In this document: positions 11,415 to 22,272 of the stretch, piece after piece
Position numbering within the stretch: position 1 is the stretch's first letter
Layout of the letters: each line of letters begins with the position of its first letter
Source of the DNA: Scleromitrula shiraiana
Lineage: Eukaryota > Ascomycota > Leotiomycetes > Helotiales > Sclerotiniaceae
Length of the DNA stretch: 64,000 bases
NCBI GenBank assembly: GCA_028455995.1
Contig: JABELC010000004.1
Location: forward strand, 930,001 to 994,000
Reading direction: 5' to 3'
Made by a program: the position numbers and the translations under genes
The notes under the pieces: generated by a model
Seen by the model: only the letters and a program-made list of their open reading frames with translations
Told to the model about the DNA's origin: nothing
Databases searched by the model: none

Positions 11415-13030
11415 TGGTTAGTTATTCATTGGATGAATTGATGGATGTGGATAAGGTATCTTGATATATATCAAATTCAACGAGAACAAAGAGATCTGAG
11501 GGGGTGTTTTGAGGGGATCCAGAGACTTGGAAAATGAGTATGAGGACTAATAAATAGCCGGTTACTTGTTGGGGAGCTGGCTGGGTGGTGGTCGGGAAGT
11601 AGACATGCGGAGCATGGAGGGTGTCGATGTCGATTAGGTTCCGCAACACCCTCATTTATTTATACCTTTACAATGACTGATTCACATACTAATTTCTATT
11701 GGACATACGTGACTTATTAGTCACATAATCAATTTATTGAAATCATAATACTGATAACTTATGCTTTTATTTTTTGACGATATACGGGTAAGAATTGATA
11801 CTTCGGCTAATCCACCCCGCACCACCACGAACGACAGAAAGTGTGCTAATTGATGCATTGTCTTTTATTTGGACAATCAAACGCTTATGATATCTATCTT
11901 GAACGGGATAATGAATACGCAATTTATCTCCTCTTTTTCAAATGATTAAGATAGGGAATAATTTTTTTGAATACGCCAAAATCAGGCTGGGAAAGTTCGT
12001 GGCCAGGTTGGTAAATGGATTAGCATACCTTGCTGTATACACCTGTAGTTTTGGATATGATGTACGTATTTTATTCTTATTTTCTCTTTATTATAGAAAT
12101 TTCCTACTCTATTTACATATTTTCACTTGTAACTTAAACCAACATGAATACATGTAATACCAGTTTCGTCGCATATACTATAGATCTATGTATGTACATA
12201 GTAGCTAGGCCAGAGCGGGATAGTTCTTGATCAATCTATGCTATATTCATTTTCCCTTCTTGCTCACCTACTGGTTTCAACAGAAATATCTCGAATCAGC
12301 ATAAACAGGTGTGAAAGTAAACTTTCGATTGACGTATACACATCGGATATATCATCTTCTACGCAACAACCAACCACAATAATCTATTTGTATCCAACAA
12401 ATCCAACCCATATTTCTAGCTCTTCGGGTGAAACTGTAGTAAGCATCTGCTTGCGCCAGAAACACAGCGGTGATTAAAAGTGAAGGGCGCATGAAGAAAG
12501 AAAAAGAAAAAGGAAAGGGGTGTCGATAAATTTGATAAATTCATTCATTCATCCATCCATCTTCAAAAGAAAGATTAAATAAACGGACAACAAATCCAAG
12601 TGAAGCGCTGAAGTGTAGCATGTATAAGTGAGTGGCAACAACCCAACCTCATGATAAGAGTATCGAGAAAGCAGGCCTCTATATTTATGACATGATACCC
12701 TCCCACCACAACACTCTCACTCTCACTCTCTCCCTCTCCCCCCCCCCAATAACCCTCAACACCACACCACCAACTTCCATCCCAACTCCCATCAACCGCA
12801 AAGCAAAAGACCAAGCCCTTGCTGGATCTATATTCCAACTCCCAATATACTATACCGTCGAATTCAACAGATACAATGCCAATCGCAGCCACCATCGACA
12901 TGTCGACCGCGTGCTCTTTATTTCCGTCCACGTGCATTTGAGAAAGCCTGGCGTTGACAAAATGGAACGTATGGATGTGTCGAAGGGGTAGAGGGATAGC
13001 TGTGCTAATTGTTGAGAGAGTTGTATTAGA

Positions 13031-13062
13031 TCAAATCAAATCAAATCAAATCAAATCAAATC
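13031..13062. repeat. Pentanucleotide microsatellite (TCAAA)n
   Basis: Six perfect copies of TCAAA, continuing into the variant TCGAA. Confidence 0.95.
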
Positions 13063-13414
13063 GAATCGAACAAAATATAAAATCAAATTATAATAACTGT
13101 TCTATATAAATAAAGAATCATAATCATCACCTACCTCATCCCATCCCAAATATATAACATCCCAAATGCAACCCAACTCAGCCGAGCCCAGCCCAGCACA
13201 GAAAAACCAAAACAAACACATCATCCCACTTCCCTCCTCCTTCCGTTCCTCCTTAGCACCATCTCCCCGGGATGCATATATTTATCTATTCATTCCACCA
13301 CGAACGAAAGGTTTTATGTTACAATCAGTTGTTTTCTCCTTCTCCTTCTGCTTCTCTTTCCATCTCACCCTCACTCTCACTTTTACTCTTACTCTCACTC
13401 TTATACTCGTAGAA

Positions 13415-13450
13415 TATTTATATCCGTATTTATATCCGTATTTATATCCA
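13415..13450. repeat. 12-bp tandem repeat, three copies
   Basis: Unit TATTTATATCCG, two perfect copies and a third ending in A. It lies inside a longer pyrimidine-rich stretch. Confidence 0.9.
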
Positions 13451-14027
13451 TATCCACACTATTCACCCCTCTCCTATTCCCACAAAAACCACCTCTTCCC
13501 ACATAAACCACCTCTACTCACCTCATCCACCTCTCCCCAAACCAAACCCAAACCAAAACCAAAACCAAAACCGAAATCAAAATCAAGCATCGAAATCAAC
13601 TCGACTCACAAAAATGAACAGAACAAAACCAAACCACACATAAAAAAAAGTACCTATATTCCATTCCAACCTTTACAGACCATAGAACCCATCCATACCA
13701 TACCAACTATACTATACTATACTATAACAACCCATCCATTCCTACCAATCCCACCCATATCCTGCCTATTGCTACCATCCCAACGAATCCATACCCTGCC
13801 TTACCCTGCTATCCCATCCTATCCTATTCCTCAACGCCTTGATAGCATCCGTTCATCCATTCATCCATTAAGCTTCCTTTCCCTTTCAAATCAAACTCTT
13901 ATATATGTTTCCCTCCCATCCATACATACATACACAGATCATACGCATACATACAACCAAGCGACCAACGATTCCCCAACTAACCAGCCAACAATTTAAC
14001 GTATCCCTCTGATCCCCTCCCAACAAA

Positions 14028-15439
14028 TCACAAAATAACACACCTACACCCGGCCTCCCTCTCCCCACCATCCCTCTCCCCCCTCCCTATTGATCTAGTC
14101 TTCGCAACCTCCTCCTCATCGACTATATCCAGTGGTTTAACTGTCATGTGAATGACGTTCGATCCGTCAGGGCTGAATTTACATTCTATTTTGGGAATAT
14201 TAATTTGGTTTGTTTCTTTTTGTTTCATGTTGGAGGGTTTTTTAGGTGAATGAGAAGGGATGGGATGGGATAGGATGGGATGGAAAGGAATGAATTGATA
14301 TTGATATGGGTTTATTTGCGCTACGGGTAGAGAGAGATATACGGAAGTGTGATTGAAACACCAAAACAAAAGCAAACAAAACAAGAATAGAAAATAAAAA
14401 TGAAAATAAACATACCTTTCAACCCCAACTTATCATCCAACAACTTTCCAAAGAAAATTAACCGTATACTACTAGGACTACTCGGTCTTCCCTCCCACTC
14501 CTCCCTCCATTCCCTAAGAATCAATTCCTTAAGCGTATAGACGCTAATACTAAGGGGATCTTTTCTGCCGGCCCCATCCACGCTTGGAATTAAAACACCT
14601 CTTTTGTTTAAATATTTCTCGTCGATTTTATATGGATGCCGAGAGCCAGATGTGAGGAGGAGGGTTATTGATAGGGTGGGATTGGTTGGGTCGGTGGGTG
14701 AGGTTGTTGTTGTGATTGGGGCTGAAGTTGTGGTGGAAGGACTTGGCGTTATGGGTGCGGCGGAGGTTGGGGAACTCATTTCTGATGTTGTTGCTGGGGC
14801 TTTGCCTTTATTATTCGAAGGGGAGGAGGATGAATTGGTTTCGGAATCAGGAATTTGCGATGTTTGATGTGCGGATGAAGATTCTGCGATAGTAATAGGA
14901 GCAGCAGATGATTCCGAAATAGGAAGTTCAGTTGATGATGATGGAATAGTTGTAGTATTATTTGAGGAATCTTTATTATCGGTAATAGTGGTAGTAAGAG
15001 GAATTGAATTTGCGCGGGTTTGTTTCGCATTCAATTGTTCATTAGATATATCGGACGTGTTTATCTCTTCGTTATTGATAGAATTCGTGATATGATTATT
15101 TTGATGATTATTTGAAGAACTTGATTCTTCCTTTGGCATTTCTATCGTTGTCGTTGTCGCAGATGGATTATTGGCTGGCCAGTTGGATAGAGATGAATAA
15201 TCGGATGTTATAGGAGAGAATTCGGGAATTGAAATATGGTTCAATAAACCTGATGTACCTGATGTTCCTGCACCAGAGCTGGTAATTATTGTATTCTCCT
15301 TTGTTGGTGATGGAATAGAGGTAGAATTATTCAATTCTTTTAACTCGACGGATTGAGATTCATTATGCGTCGTTGAATTTGAGGTTGATTGTGTGTTTTG
15401 AGTAAGTTCATTTTCATTATTATGATTCGAAGAAGCCAT
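14028..15439 (-). CDS. Prenylated membrane-anchored ubiquitin-fold protein
   Basis: Two exons, 15439-14416 and 14185-14028, give 393 residues; the intron (14415-14186) is bounded by GTATG and TAG. Residues 1 to about 250 are disordered and rich in Ser, Thr, Asn and Pro. Residues about 255-375 form a ubiquitin-like fold of the UBL3/MUB type (LSITLLLTSGSRHPYKIDE..., SIRLIFFGKLLDDKLGL, then NVIHMTVKP across the intron). The protein ends CRCVIL: the terminal CVIL is a CAAX box for prenylation, and the preceding Cys may be palmitoylated, as known in UBL3/MUB proteins. It probably sits on the inner face of a membrane. MUBs are usually near 120 residues, so the N-terminal extension is the unusual part. 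Start is the first ATG, followed by Asn/Ser-rich sequence. Confidence 0.88.
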
Positions 15440-16467
15440 TGGTACGGCTCAAAGGGTTGATTGTAAATAGAATTGGAACGGAGCAGATTCAAAAACGGGG
15501 TAAATAGCGCCACCTAACAGGTTTCTGGATGGAGGAGATATGTATGTTGGTGTGGGTATGAATATGGGGCCAAATTGATGTGCGGATTCGATGAATGGGT
15601 GGATGGTTGGATGGATGGATGAATTCGAACTACAATTAATAGTGTTATTGGTGAATTCTTTCAGGTAGGATGTGACTTGTTTCGAGTTGAAGATCCTGGG
15701 GTAATTGAATTTGAAATGAATATCTCTATAAATTTCTATAGAAATTGAATACCGATATGTTTTGTCTAGACAATGGATGGGATTGATGGTGAATAGATGA
15801 TGGAAAGAAGAAGATGAAGAAGAAGAAGAAGATGATGATGATGATGCTACAATACAATACATACAATGAAAGTAGAGTAAAGAGTTGAAATTGATAAAGT
15901 GAATGAATTTGTATTGAAATTGATGAAGAAGTACATATACTTTTAATAGTTCTAATTCTAGTTCTAATTCTAGTTCTAGAGCTGAGCTGAAAGAAAAAGT
16001 CGAGACTTACCTAGATATTCTATGGTGGAGAGGACCTAGCTACTGTAGTGGCTAGTACTAGTAATAAAATAATAAGTAAAGCTCTAGTTCTAGTGCGCGG
16101 ACTCGATCAACCGTCTATAGTGGAATAGTGATATAGTCGTGTAGTCGTATAGTCGTATAGAGACCACGGGTGAGCTAGAGAAGCTAGAGATTGGTAGTTA
16201 TCGTGTACCTAGGTTATCTGTTAATCCTGAATCAGAAGATCAGAGATAGTTGGTCCATCAATTTCAGATGATATGATCGATTGACAAGTGACCTACAATA
16301 TGTCCGTCCTTTAATCCAGCTATAATGATATTATTCTTGCTATTAGTCGCTACGTATAATCAATACTTAGCTACCACTGTGTGTGTGCTTTGCGCTCGCT
16401 GATTGATCGAGTATGAATCAATTGAATAAAGAATGATTGTAATGTATATCTTCAAGTAACGATGTCA

Positions 16468-16511
<44 letters not shown>

Positions 16512-17915
16512 AAAGAAGGAAACAATACAATTTGATTATAAAATCCATTTGTTTTGTATTGGGTACCTCTTTCCCGCTGTTTTCGTACCTAGAACTAGAT
16601 GTAGGCTGGGCTATTTTTACCTACGCTTTCAGAGTGACGATACCAAGATCGAGAACATTAACAAATCCGAAATCAGCATCACATCAAATCACAACGTCTA
16701 AACACAAGACAGAATAAATAAATTTAAATACAATTCTTAATGGAAGGCATATAAGATTATCATTTATTAGCCAGGAATAGTTTTCCTGTGAATACGGATA
16801 TAAAAAGATAGGAATCTAAAGTGCGACTAGGTTAATGGGAGCCCGGAATCATAATTAAGGAATGCCAAAGCTCAAGTGCGCTCGACAAGTTTCATTAAAA
16901 AAGTTCATCCACCTTCTCGACTTCTTTCCTCGTCCATGGATGGCTATGATCGTTGCTGCCAAAATCAATATGATATGTGGAATGTTAGAGGAATAAGCCA
17001 CTCGTACTGGTTTAAGCGTCTTCCTAAGAAACGTCCAACGAGAACGTAATCTCAGTAGACACGTTTGGCACGATGGTCATGAAGTTTTGGTCAGATTCAT
17101 TCATCTATTCATCGTGCGATTTAGAACAGAACGTTACGACATCCCCAAAGATAGATGGAATGTTTGCTCCATCAATAGATCACACTCCCCTCTTGATGAT
17201 AGTCTAGTGTTCGCCCAATCCAACTTCATTGCAACACGATGCCTGCTAGTTCATGCCGGTGATAGATAGTATTTTTATTCTTTTGAGCGTCGATAACGTC
17301 GATTTTCATTTTGGGAGCTAGCTTGAGGATTTGTGTGGGTTTGGATCTATATTTACTGCTGCTATAAAATTCTTGACTTGGATTGGGTTGAATAGATGGA
17401 TGCAAACTATGGGTTTTATGTACCTATGTATGTATTTGTGAGAGAGACATGTATGTGTTTTTGCTGGTTTGTTTTATCAGTGTATGGATTTGTGAATATG
17501 GAATGTAAGTCTGAGCTGAGCTCTGCCTGGCTAGGTAGGTACTAGATGAGATGTATACTAACCAGATCACCATGGACGCTCAACTTCTGCACAGGGCTAC
17601 TTGAAGAAAGAGAAGGGGTACGTGATATTATGGGTTCTGTTTGCGATGTAATGTAATGCCATTGTATTGTATCATTGCTCTAATCTGCTCCGCTCTGCTT
17701 TGAGATTGGTGTCGTGGTGTTTGGTGTTTGAAGAAAGAAGGATGTGTATATGTAAAACGGAGTAAACAGAAATTTCTACGATATCGATTGACCACGAGAG
17801 TCATCGCAATATGTATGTACTTCGCTGATCCATCCATCCATTCACCCACCAACCAACCAATCCATCCATTCCATCAACCTCTCATCCACTCCACAACAAC
17901 CCCATAACTCTACAT
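15440..17915. other. 2.5-kb spacer with simple repeats
   Basis: The left side is the promoter of the ubiquitin-fold gene, with a trinucleotide run near 15805-15845. 15955-16160 holds degenerate CTAGTTCTA- and GTATAGTC-type tandem motifs. No coding frame is convincing. Confidence 0.5.
16467..16514. repeat. Tetranucleotide microsatellite (GAAA)n
   Basis: About eleven copies of AAAG in near perfect array, preceded by ATG by chance so that a Lys/Glu repeat frame appears. Confidence 0.95.
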
Positions 17916-18588
17916 CTACATCCTCCCCATCCCAACCTTCCTCTCAACCTCCTCATGAAAACCCGGCAAACTCCTGCTCTCCTCTCCCTTAAAAACATCT
18001 TCCCAACTCACACTCGTATCCGTTCCTCTCAAAATCTCCTCATGAACACCCGGCGCTCCACCCCCAAGAACAAGCGGTCTCCACTCGCCCTCCCTGGTAA
18101 TCTTCAACTCCATGCCCCGTCTAATCGGCTCAGCCATGCCAAACGTTCTTCTCAGCCCCGTCATCTTGAGCGATTCCTGCGTGGATTCCCAGAGTCGGAG
18201 ACGCGTTTCGAGGGGGTGGGAGGAATCGGTTTGGGTGCTGTTTTGAGGGTTGAGGGAGGGGCCAACGCCGTAACGCAGGGTGTCGTGGAGGCCGGGGGCG
18301 GAAGGGGCGCCGGTTGAGTGCGTGGGGAGAGAGGCGTGGGTGGTGGTGTGAGAAGCGGGGGGTGCTATGCGCATGGCCTGGTTTGGGGAGATTTGTTAGT
18401 TAGAGGTTGGATGATGCGGTGGATGAGTGTTTGATGGTATGGCATGTTCGCGGATATGTTTGCTAGCGGTGAGCTGGCAGGTGAGAATTATGAGTTGAGT
18501 CCTATGCTCACTTCATGCCTCGTGCGATGGTGAAGTTGATAGATTCTTGGAGTGAAACTGTATAATAGATAAATTGATTACTTACCAT
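17916..18588 (-). CDS. UMP1: Proteasome maturation factor Ump1
   Basis: Ump1 is the chaperone that escorts half-proteasomes and is degraded on 20S maturation. The main exon 18377-17916 carries the family core: HPLETRLRLWESTQESLKMT, LRRTFGMAEPIRRGMELKI, EWRPLVLGG, VHEEILRGTDTSVSWEDVF. The proposed first exon is only the ATG at 18588-18586, followed directly by GTAAG. Acceptor CAG at 18380-18378 joins it in phase 0 to give 154 residues starting MAMRIAPPASH. The alternative is translation from the ATG at 18374 inside the main exon, which loses only two residues. The length matches the family (about 140-160). It is divergent from the ABC ATPase gene, sharing a 405-bp promoter. Confidence 0.93.
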
Positions 18589-18993
18589 GATGACTTGTTA
18601 TTAATTGCGTAGGTTTAACTTGATTCTGATGGTTCTGAAGAAACTGAAGAAGAAGTCTATAATCTTGTTGATCTTATCAACTTTCTTGACTTATTATTCT
18701 GTTGATGAAAAATGATTTTGTGTCGTTCTTGTTGTTGTAATAATCTTGAAGCTGTTCACGATTGATAGCTAAGGTTAGGCTACAGGTACAAACGTATTAG
18801 CGCCAAAACTGGTAATCGCCAATTGAAGCGGAAATAAGCGCAATTACGCATTTACCTTTCCCCGCGTTTTTGACTTGCTGTTGCTAGGTTTATTAATTTA
18901 TTGCTGCATAATATCAAATGTGAGTCAATTGAATCCTTCAGCTGTTATTCTTTCTATGTACGTAGGTAGTAATATGGTATTTATACTAATAAG
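18589..18993. promoter_or_regulatory. Divergent promoter between ump1 and the ABC gene
   Basis: The 405-bp intergenic stretch lies between two oppositely directed starts, so it must hold both promoters. I looked for the yeast proteasome box (GGTGGCAAA) on both strands and did not see it. Confidence 0.5.
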
Positions 18994-21138
18994 ATGTTCA
19001 CAATGAATAGATCTTTTATAAGGGGTCCTTCCTATAATACAATATCAATATGTAGACGTCGTTATACTACATCTGCTACTGCTCGACCAATTATTCGGAT
19101 CAATAATGCATCATTCTATCGACATCATCCAAATTCCTCTCGGGTATCTGCGACTGCCAATCCAGCTCTATTTCCCAATTTGAATTTCGAAATACCTTCA
19201 TTTTCCAAAAGACCCTCATCTTCCAATGCCGAGAAATTAGAAGAGACTGAAAAATACTGGGCCATTGTAGGAGCTTCATCTTCTGGAAGAACTACTCTAT
19301 TGAGCATATTAAGAGGCGCTTTACTTTGTATACCTCCTGGTGCAAGATCCTATCCCTATCTAAGTTCTACACCTGGGAAAGAAGCTCGTACACCGAACAA
19401 AGCAATCAAATATGTAGGATTTGATGGAGAACAGGGATTGGGTGGGAAACAAGCTCCGAAGACTGCGTATTTGAGTGCGAGATATGAATCCAGGCAGGAG
19501 GAAACGGATTTTGACGTTTGGAATTATCTGATTGGGAATACGGAACTTAATCCTTCGACGAAGATTGGGTTGAGTGAAAATGACATTCGAATTGTGTTCA
19601 GCGTGATAGATGATTTAAGATTATCCAGTTTGTTCAATATGCCGGTCTCGAATTTAAGTAATGGCCAGACTAGACGAGCTAGAATAGCGAGAGCTTTATT
19701 GGAGAATCCGGATATCCTATTACTCGATGAACCATTTATGGGGTTGGATCCGCCAACACTGTTAACGTTGGGCCCAATGTTGGGGAGATTGGCGAGGAAA
19801 CATGAACCTAGATTGGTTTTGTCGTTGAGACCTCAAGATCCAATTCCGGATTGGATTACACACTTAATTTGGTTGAAGGGGAGCTGTGAGGTTGGGATTA
19901 TGGGGGAGAAAGAGGAGGTTTTGGCGGATTTGAGAAGGCGTGTTGAGAGTGGTGATGGGGATAGTTTTCATTTGACTATGGGTTCTATTAAGGAGATTGG
20001 ACGGAAGTTGACTGGGAATGGTATAGTGGAACCGCATGATGAAAGTGAGGAGGCTGGGCCTGTTTTATTAAGAGGAATAGATTCGAAAATATCAAAACAA
20101 ATAAGCGATTCAAAGGAATCAGTACCCCTAAGTCGAGATGGATACGAATTACACGATGCACAACCAGTCGATACAAAGCCATCAAAGATCGGTGAAGCAC
20201 TGATAGAAATGGCAGGAGTGAAAGTCAACTACGGCACTAACCCAATTCTAGGTAACTGGGCCCAAGATGTAAACGGCACAGAAAAAGAAGGCCTGTGGTG
20301 GAACATTCGCCGTGGAGAAAGATGGGGAATATTCGGCCCAAATGGTTCTGGAAAAACCACTCTCCTCTCATTAATATGTTCCGACCATCCACAAACATAC
20401 TCCCTACCTATTAAACTCTTTGGTAAATCAAGAATTCCCCAACCAGGAGAAAGAGGAGTATCAATCTTCGAACTCCAATCTCGAATCGGTCATTCGAGTC
20501 CCGAAATCCACAACCACATTCCAAGAAACTTAACCCTGAGAAAAGTTCTCGCAAATGCTTGGTCGGATACTTTTCTCGGCGTACCGAAATTAGATGATAG
20601 AGCTAGGGAAAGAATCGATGCGTGTTTGAGTTGGTTTAAAGATATTTTATTACCGGTTGAGGGTGTAGATACGGAAGGGACTAAATGGGCTGATGATATC
20701 TTATTTCGAGAATTGCCATTTTCAAGCCAAAGAGTTGCGTTGTTTCTTCGTGCGATTATTAAAGCTCCCGATTTGGTTATACTAGATGAAGCGTTTAGTG
20801 GGATGGACGATGGAGTTAGAGATCGATGTTTATTATTCCTAGCGTGGGGAGAGGAGAAGGAATTCATGGTTAATGAAAATCAACAGAGAGTGGTTGTTGA
20901 TTCATTGGCTAAAGCGGAGGGAAATGTGAAAGTTAAGGGGTTGAGTGGGGATCAGGGACTGTTGGTTGTAAGTCATGTTAGAGAGGAGATTCCGGGGAGT
21001 GTGAGAGAATGGATTTGTTTACCTGAGGGAGGGACGAAGGATAAGGCGAGGTTTGGAAGGTTGGGTGGGCCGATTGAGGGGGATTGGAGGAGGTGGGAGG
21101 AGATTTGGGGGTTGCAGGATGGTGGGGTAGGAAATTAG
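18994..21138 (+). CDS. Twin ABC ATPase, YDR061W/ModF-like, probably mitochondrial
   Basis: A single exon for 714 residues with two nucleotide-binding domains and no membrane segment. The basic, hydroxyl-rich N-terminus, free of acidic residues (MNRSFIRGPSY, CRRRYTTSATA), resembles a mitochondrial presequence. NBD1: Walker A at 93-100 reads GASSSGRT, with Arg in place of the invariant Lys. Its signature is LSNGQ at 221-225 and Walker B LLLDEP near 246. NBD2: Walker A GPNGSGKT at 448-455 is canonical, Walker B is LVILDEAF (594-601), and the signature near 573 is the poor PFSSQ. In head-to-tail pairs each site combines one Walker A with the other signature. Here canonical NBD2 Walker A faces canonical LSNGQ, leaving one good and one weak site. 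This resembles yeast YDR061W; the function of that group is not established. Confidence 0.85.
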   Translation: MFTMNRSFIRGPSYNTISICRRRYTTSATARPIIRINNASFYRHHPNSSRVSATANPALFPNLNFEIPSFSKRPSSSNAEKLEETEKYWAIVGASSSGRTTLLSILRGALLCIPPGARSYPYLSSTPGKEARTPNKAIKYVGFDGEQGLGGKQAPKTAYLSARYESRQEETDFDVWNYLIGNTELNPSTKIGLSENDIRIVFSVIDDLRLSSLFNMPVSNLSNGQTRRARIARALLENPDILLLDEPFMGLDPPTLLTLGPMLGRLARKHEPRLVLSLRPQDPIPDWITHLIWLKGSCEVGIMGEKEEVLADLRRRVESGDGDSFHLTMGSIKEIGRKLTGNGIVEPHDESEEAGPVLLRGIDSKISKQISDSKESVPLSRDGYELHDAQPVDTKPSKIGEALIEMAGVKVNYGTNPILGNWAQDVNGTEKEGLWWNIRRGERWGIFGPNGSGKTTLLSLICSDHPQTYSLPIKLFGKSRIPQPGERGVSIFELQSRIGHSSPEIHNHIPRNLTLRKVLANAWSDTFLGVPKLDDRARERIDACLSWFKDILLPVEGVDTEGTKWADDILFRELPFSSQRVALFLRAIIKAPDLVILDEAFSGMDDGVRDRCLLFLAWGEEKEFMVNENQQRVVVDSLAKAEGNVKVKGLSGDQGLLVVSHVREEIPGSVREWICLPEGGTKDKARFGRLGGPIEGDWRRWEEIWGLQDGGVGN

Positions 21139-21290
21139 ATAGGTGCCCATCGTTCTGGGCCAGTAAGGGCCTAATCTGCTTCTTTGAGGTCACTCGATCT
21201 GCTTAGGAAAGATCTCGATAAGATTCGCTAGAAAAATTATTTAAACTTCTAATATCACCCTCAAATATACATTTCGTCCAACTATGACCC
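21139..21290. other. Short spacer
   Basis: 3' flank of the ABC gene and of the ankyrin relic, which converge here. Nothing else is seen. Confidence 0.5.
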
Positions 21291-22198
21291 CTATATCTTC
21301 CTCTCGTCATCGTCATCATCATCGTCATTCGTCAAACGAATGCCCCCGCACTCAGAGAGAAGCTCGATTATACGATTGTCTTTATCCTGAAACTCATAAA
21401 ATTCTTCTGGTGAAAATCTTTTATCTCGTAGCATTTGTTTTCCCCTCCAGCGTTTACTGTCATTCACATCCATTGGGATTTCAATCCATGACTTCCCCAT
21501 TCTCTTTCCGTCTTTGGAAGTAGTCCATCCGAAAACAACATTTTGAGCGTTCACCAGAGCTACATTTCTAAGTAACGCTTCGACAGAATGTGGTAGATTC
21601 TTAGATGCATAGCGATGTAAAAGTGTTTCTCCATCATTGTCCCCCATATTGATAACTCGGTCTTTTTTCGCCTGATCATTAGAGCTAAACACATATCGGT
21701 GCAACAGTCTCGCGATAGTTTGGCCAACCATCCTTTTCGATACTGAATCTTCACAAGCTAGGAATACAAATACGTTACCGGAAGGTTTTGACTTTTCTGC
21801 TGCGGATTCACGCGTGCCAATATCTGCATCTCTAATGAACAGACTTTCGAAAATCTCAAATAGCGCACACTGTGCTGCCCTCAACAATGCCGATGATCCA
21901 TTAGCAGATCGATGAGCCACGGAAAATAAGAGCGTTCACGCATCGCAATGCTAATTCCTCATGGAGAGACGCTCGGTGAGGCAAACATAACAATGCAGTC
22001 TCCCTCAAGATGTTCTTTGCTTCGACACTTGCTCCACAATCTAGAAGTGCCTGAACCAAATCCAAGTCCGCTTCTAGCATGGCGAGCATAAGGGGCGTGT
22101 AGCTGGACTTATCGTATTGCTTCCCTTCTTTCTGTACTAATTCTGGGATAATTGAGCTAGTCAGACGATTGATATCTCCGCCCGTAATCCAATCCTAC
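21291..22198 (-). pseudogene. Ankyrin-repeat protein relic with frameshift
   Basis: Two overlapping minus frames together give ankyrin repeats. The upstream frame (from about 22195, after a stop) reads YTPLMLAMLEADLDLVQALL then DCGASVEAKNILRETALL and ends in a stop at 21901. The downstream frame, one base away, picks up as AHRSANGSSALLRAAQ and later DNDGETLLHRYASKNLPHSV, running to 21291 with an Asp run at the end. Joining them near 21915 restores a normal repeat, so a one-base indel is the simplest reading. The 5' side also lacks a start. Ankyrin-only proteins are abundant in filamentous fungi. A sequencing error at the shift is the main alternative, but the missing 5' end argues for decay. 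Confidence 0.7.
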
Positions 22199-22272
22199 AC
22201 CATCCTACACCATCCCAGCCTCTCACCTTACAGTCCCCATCCTCCGCCTCCCCCATCCACATCATCTCCAAA

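Larger units (their letters stand above)
11415..14027. other. 2.6-kb low-complexity spacer
   Basis: No gene is supported. A 277-codon frame at 13166-13999 is made of simple Tyr/Pro/Lys/Thr-rich repeats that follow the DNA repeats, and is rejected. The stretch is dominated by pyrimidine tracts and short tandem repeats; the right end is the 3' flank of the ubiquitin-fold gene. Confidence 0.6.

Noticed and set aside
13166..13999. 277-codon open frame on the plus strand
   Set aside because: It only translates pyrimidine-rich and AT-rich simple repeats (Tyr-Pro, Lys-Pro, Thr-Leu runs) and has no domain or start context.
15449..15862. 137-codon minus frame with a poly-Ser start
   Set aside because: The Ser run comes from a trinucleotide repeat, and the frame lies in the promoter of the ubiquitin-fold gene.
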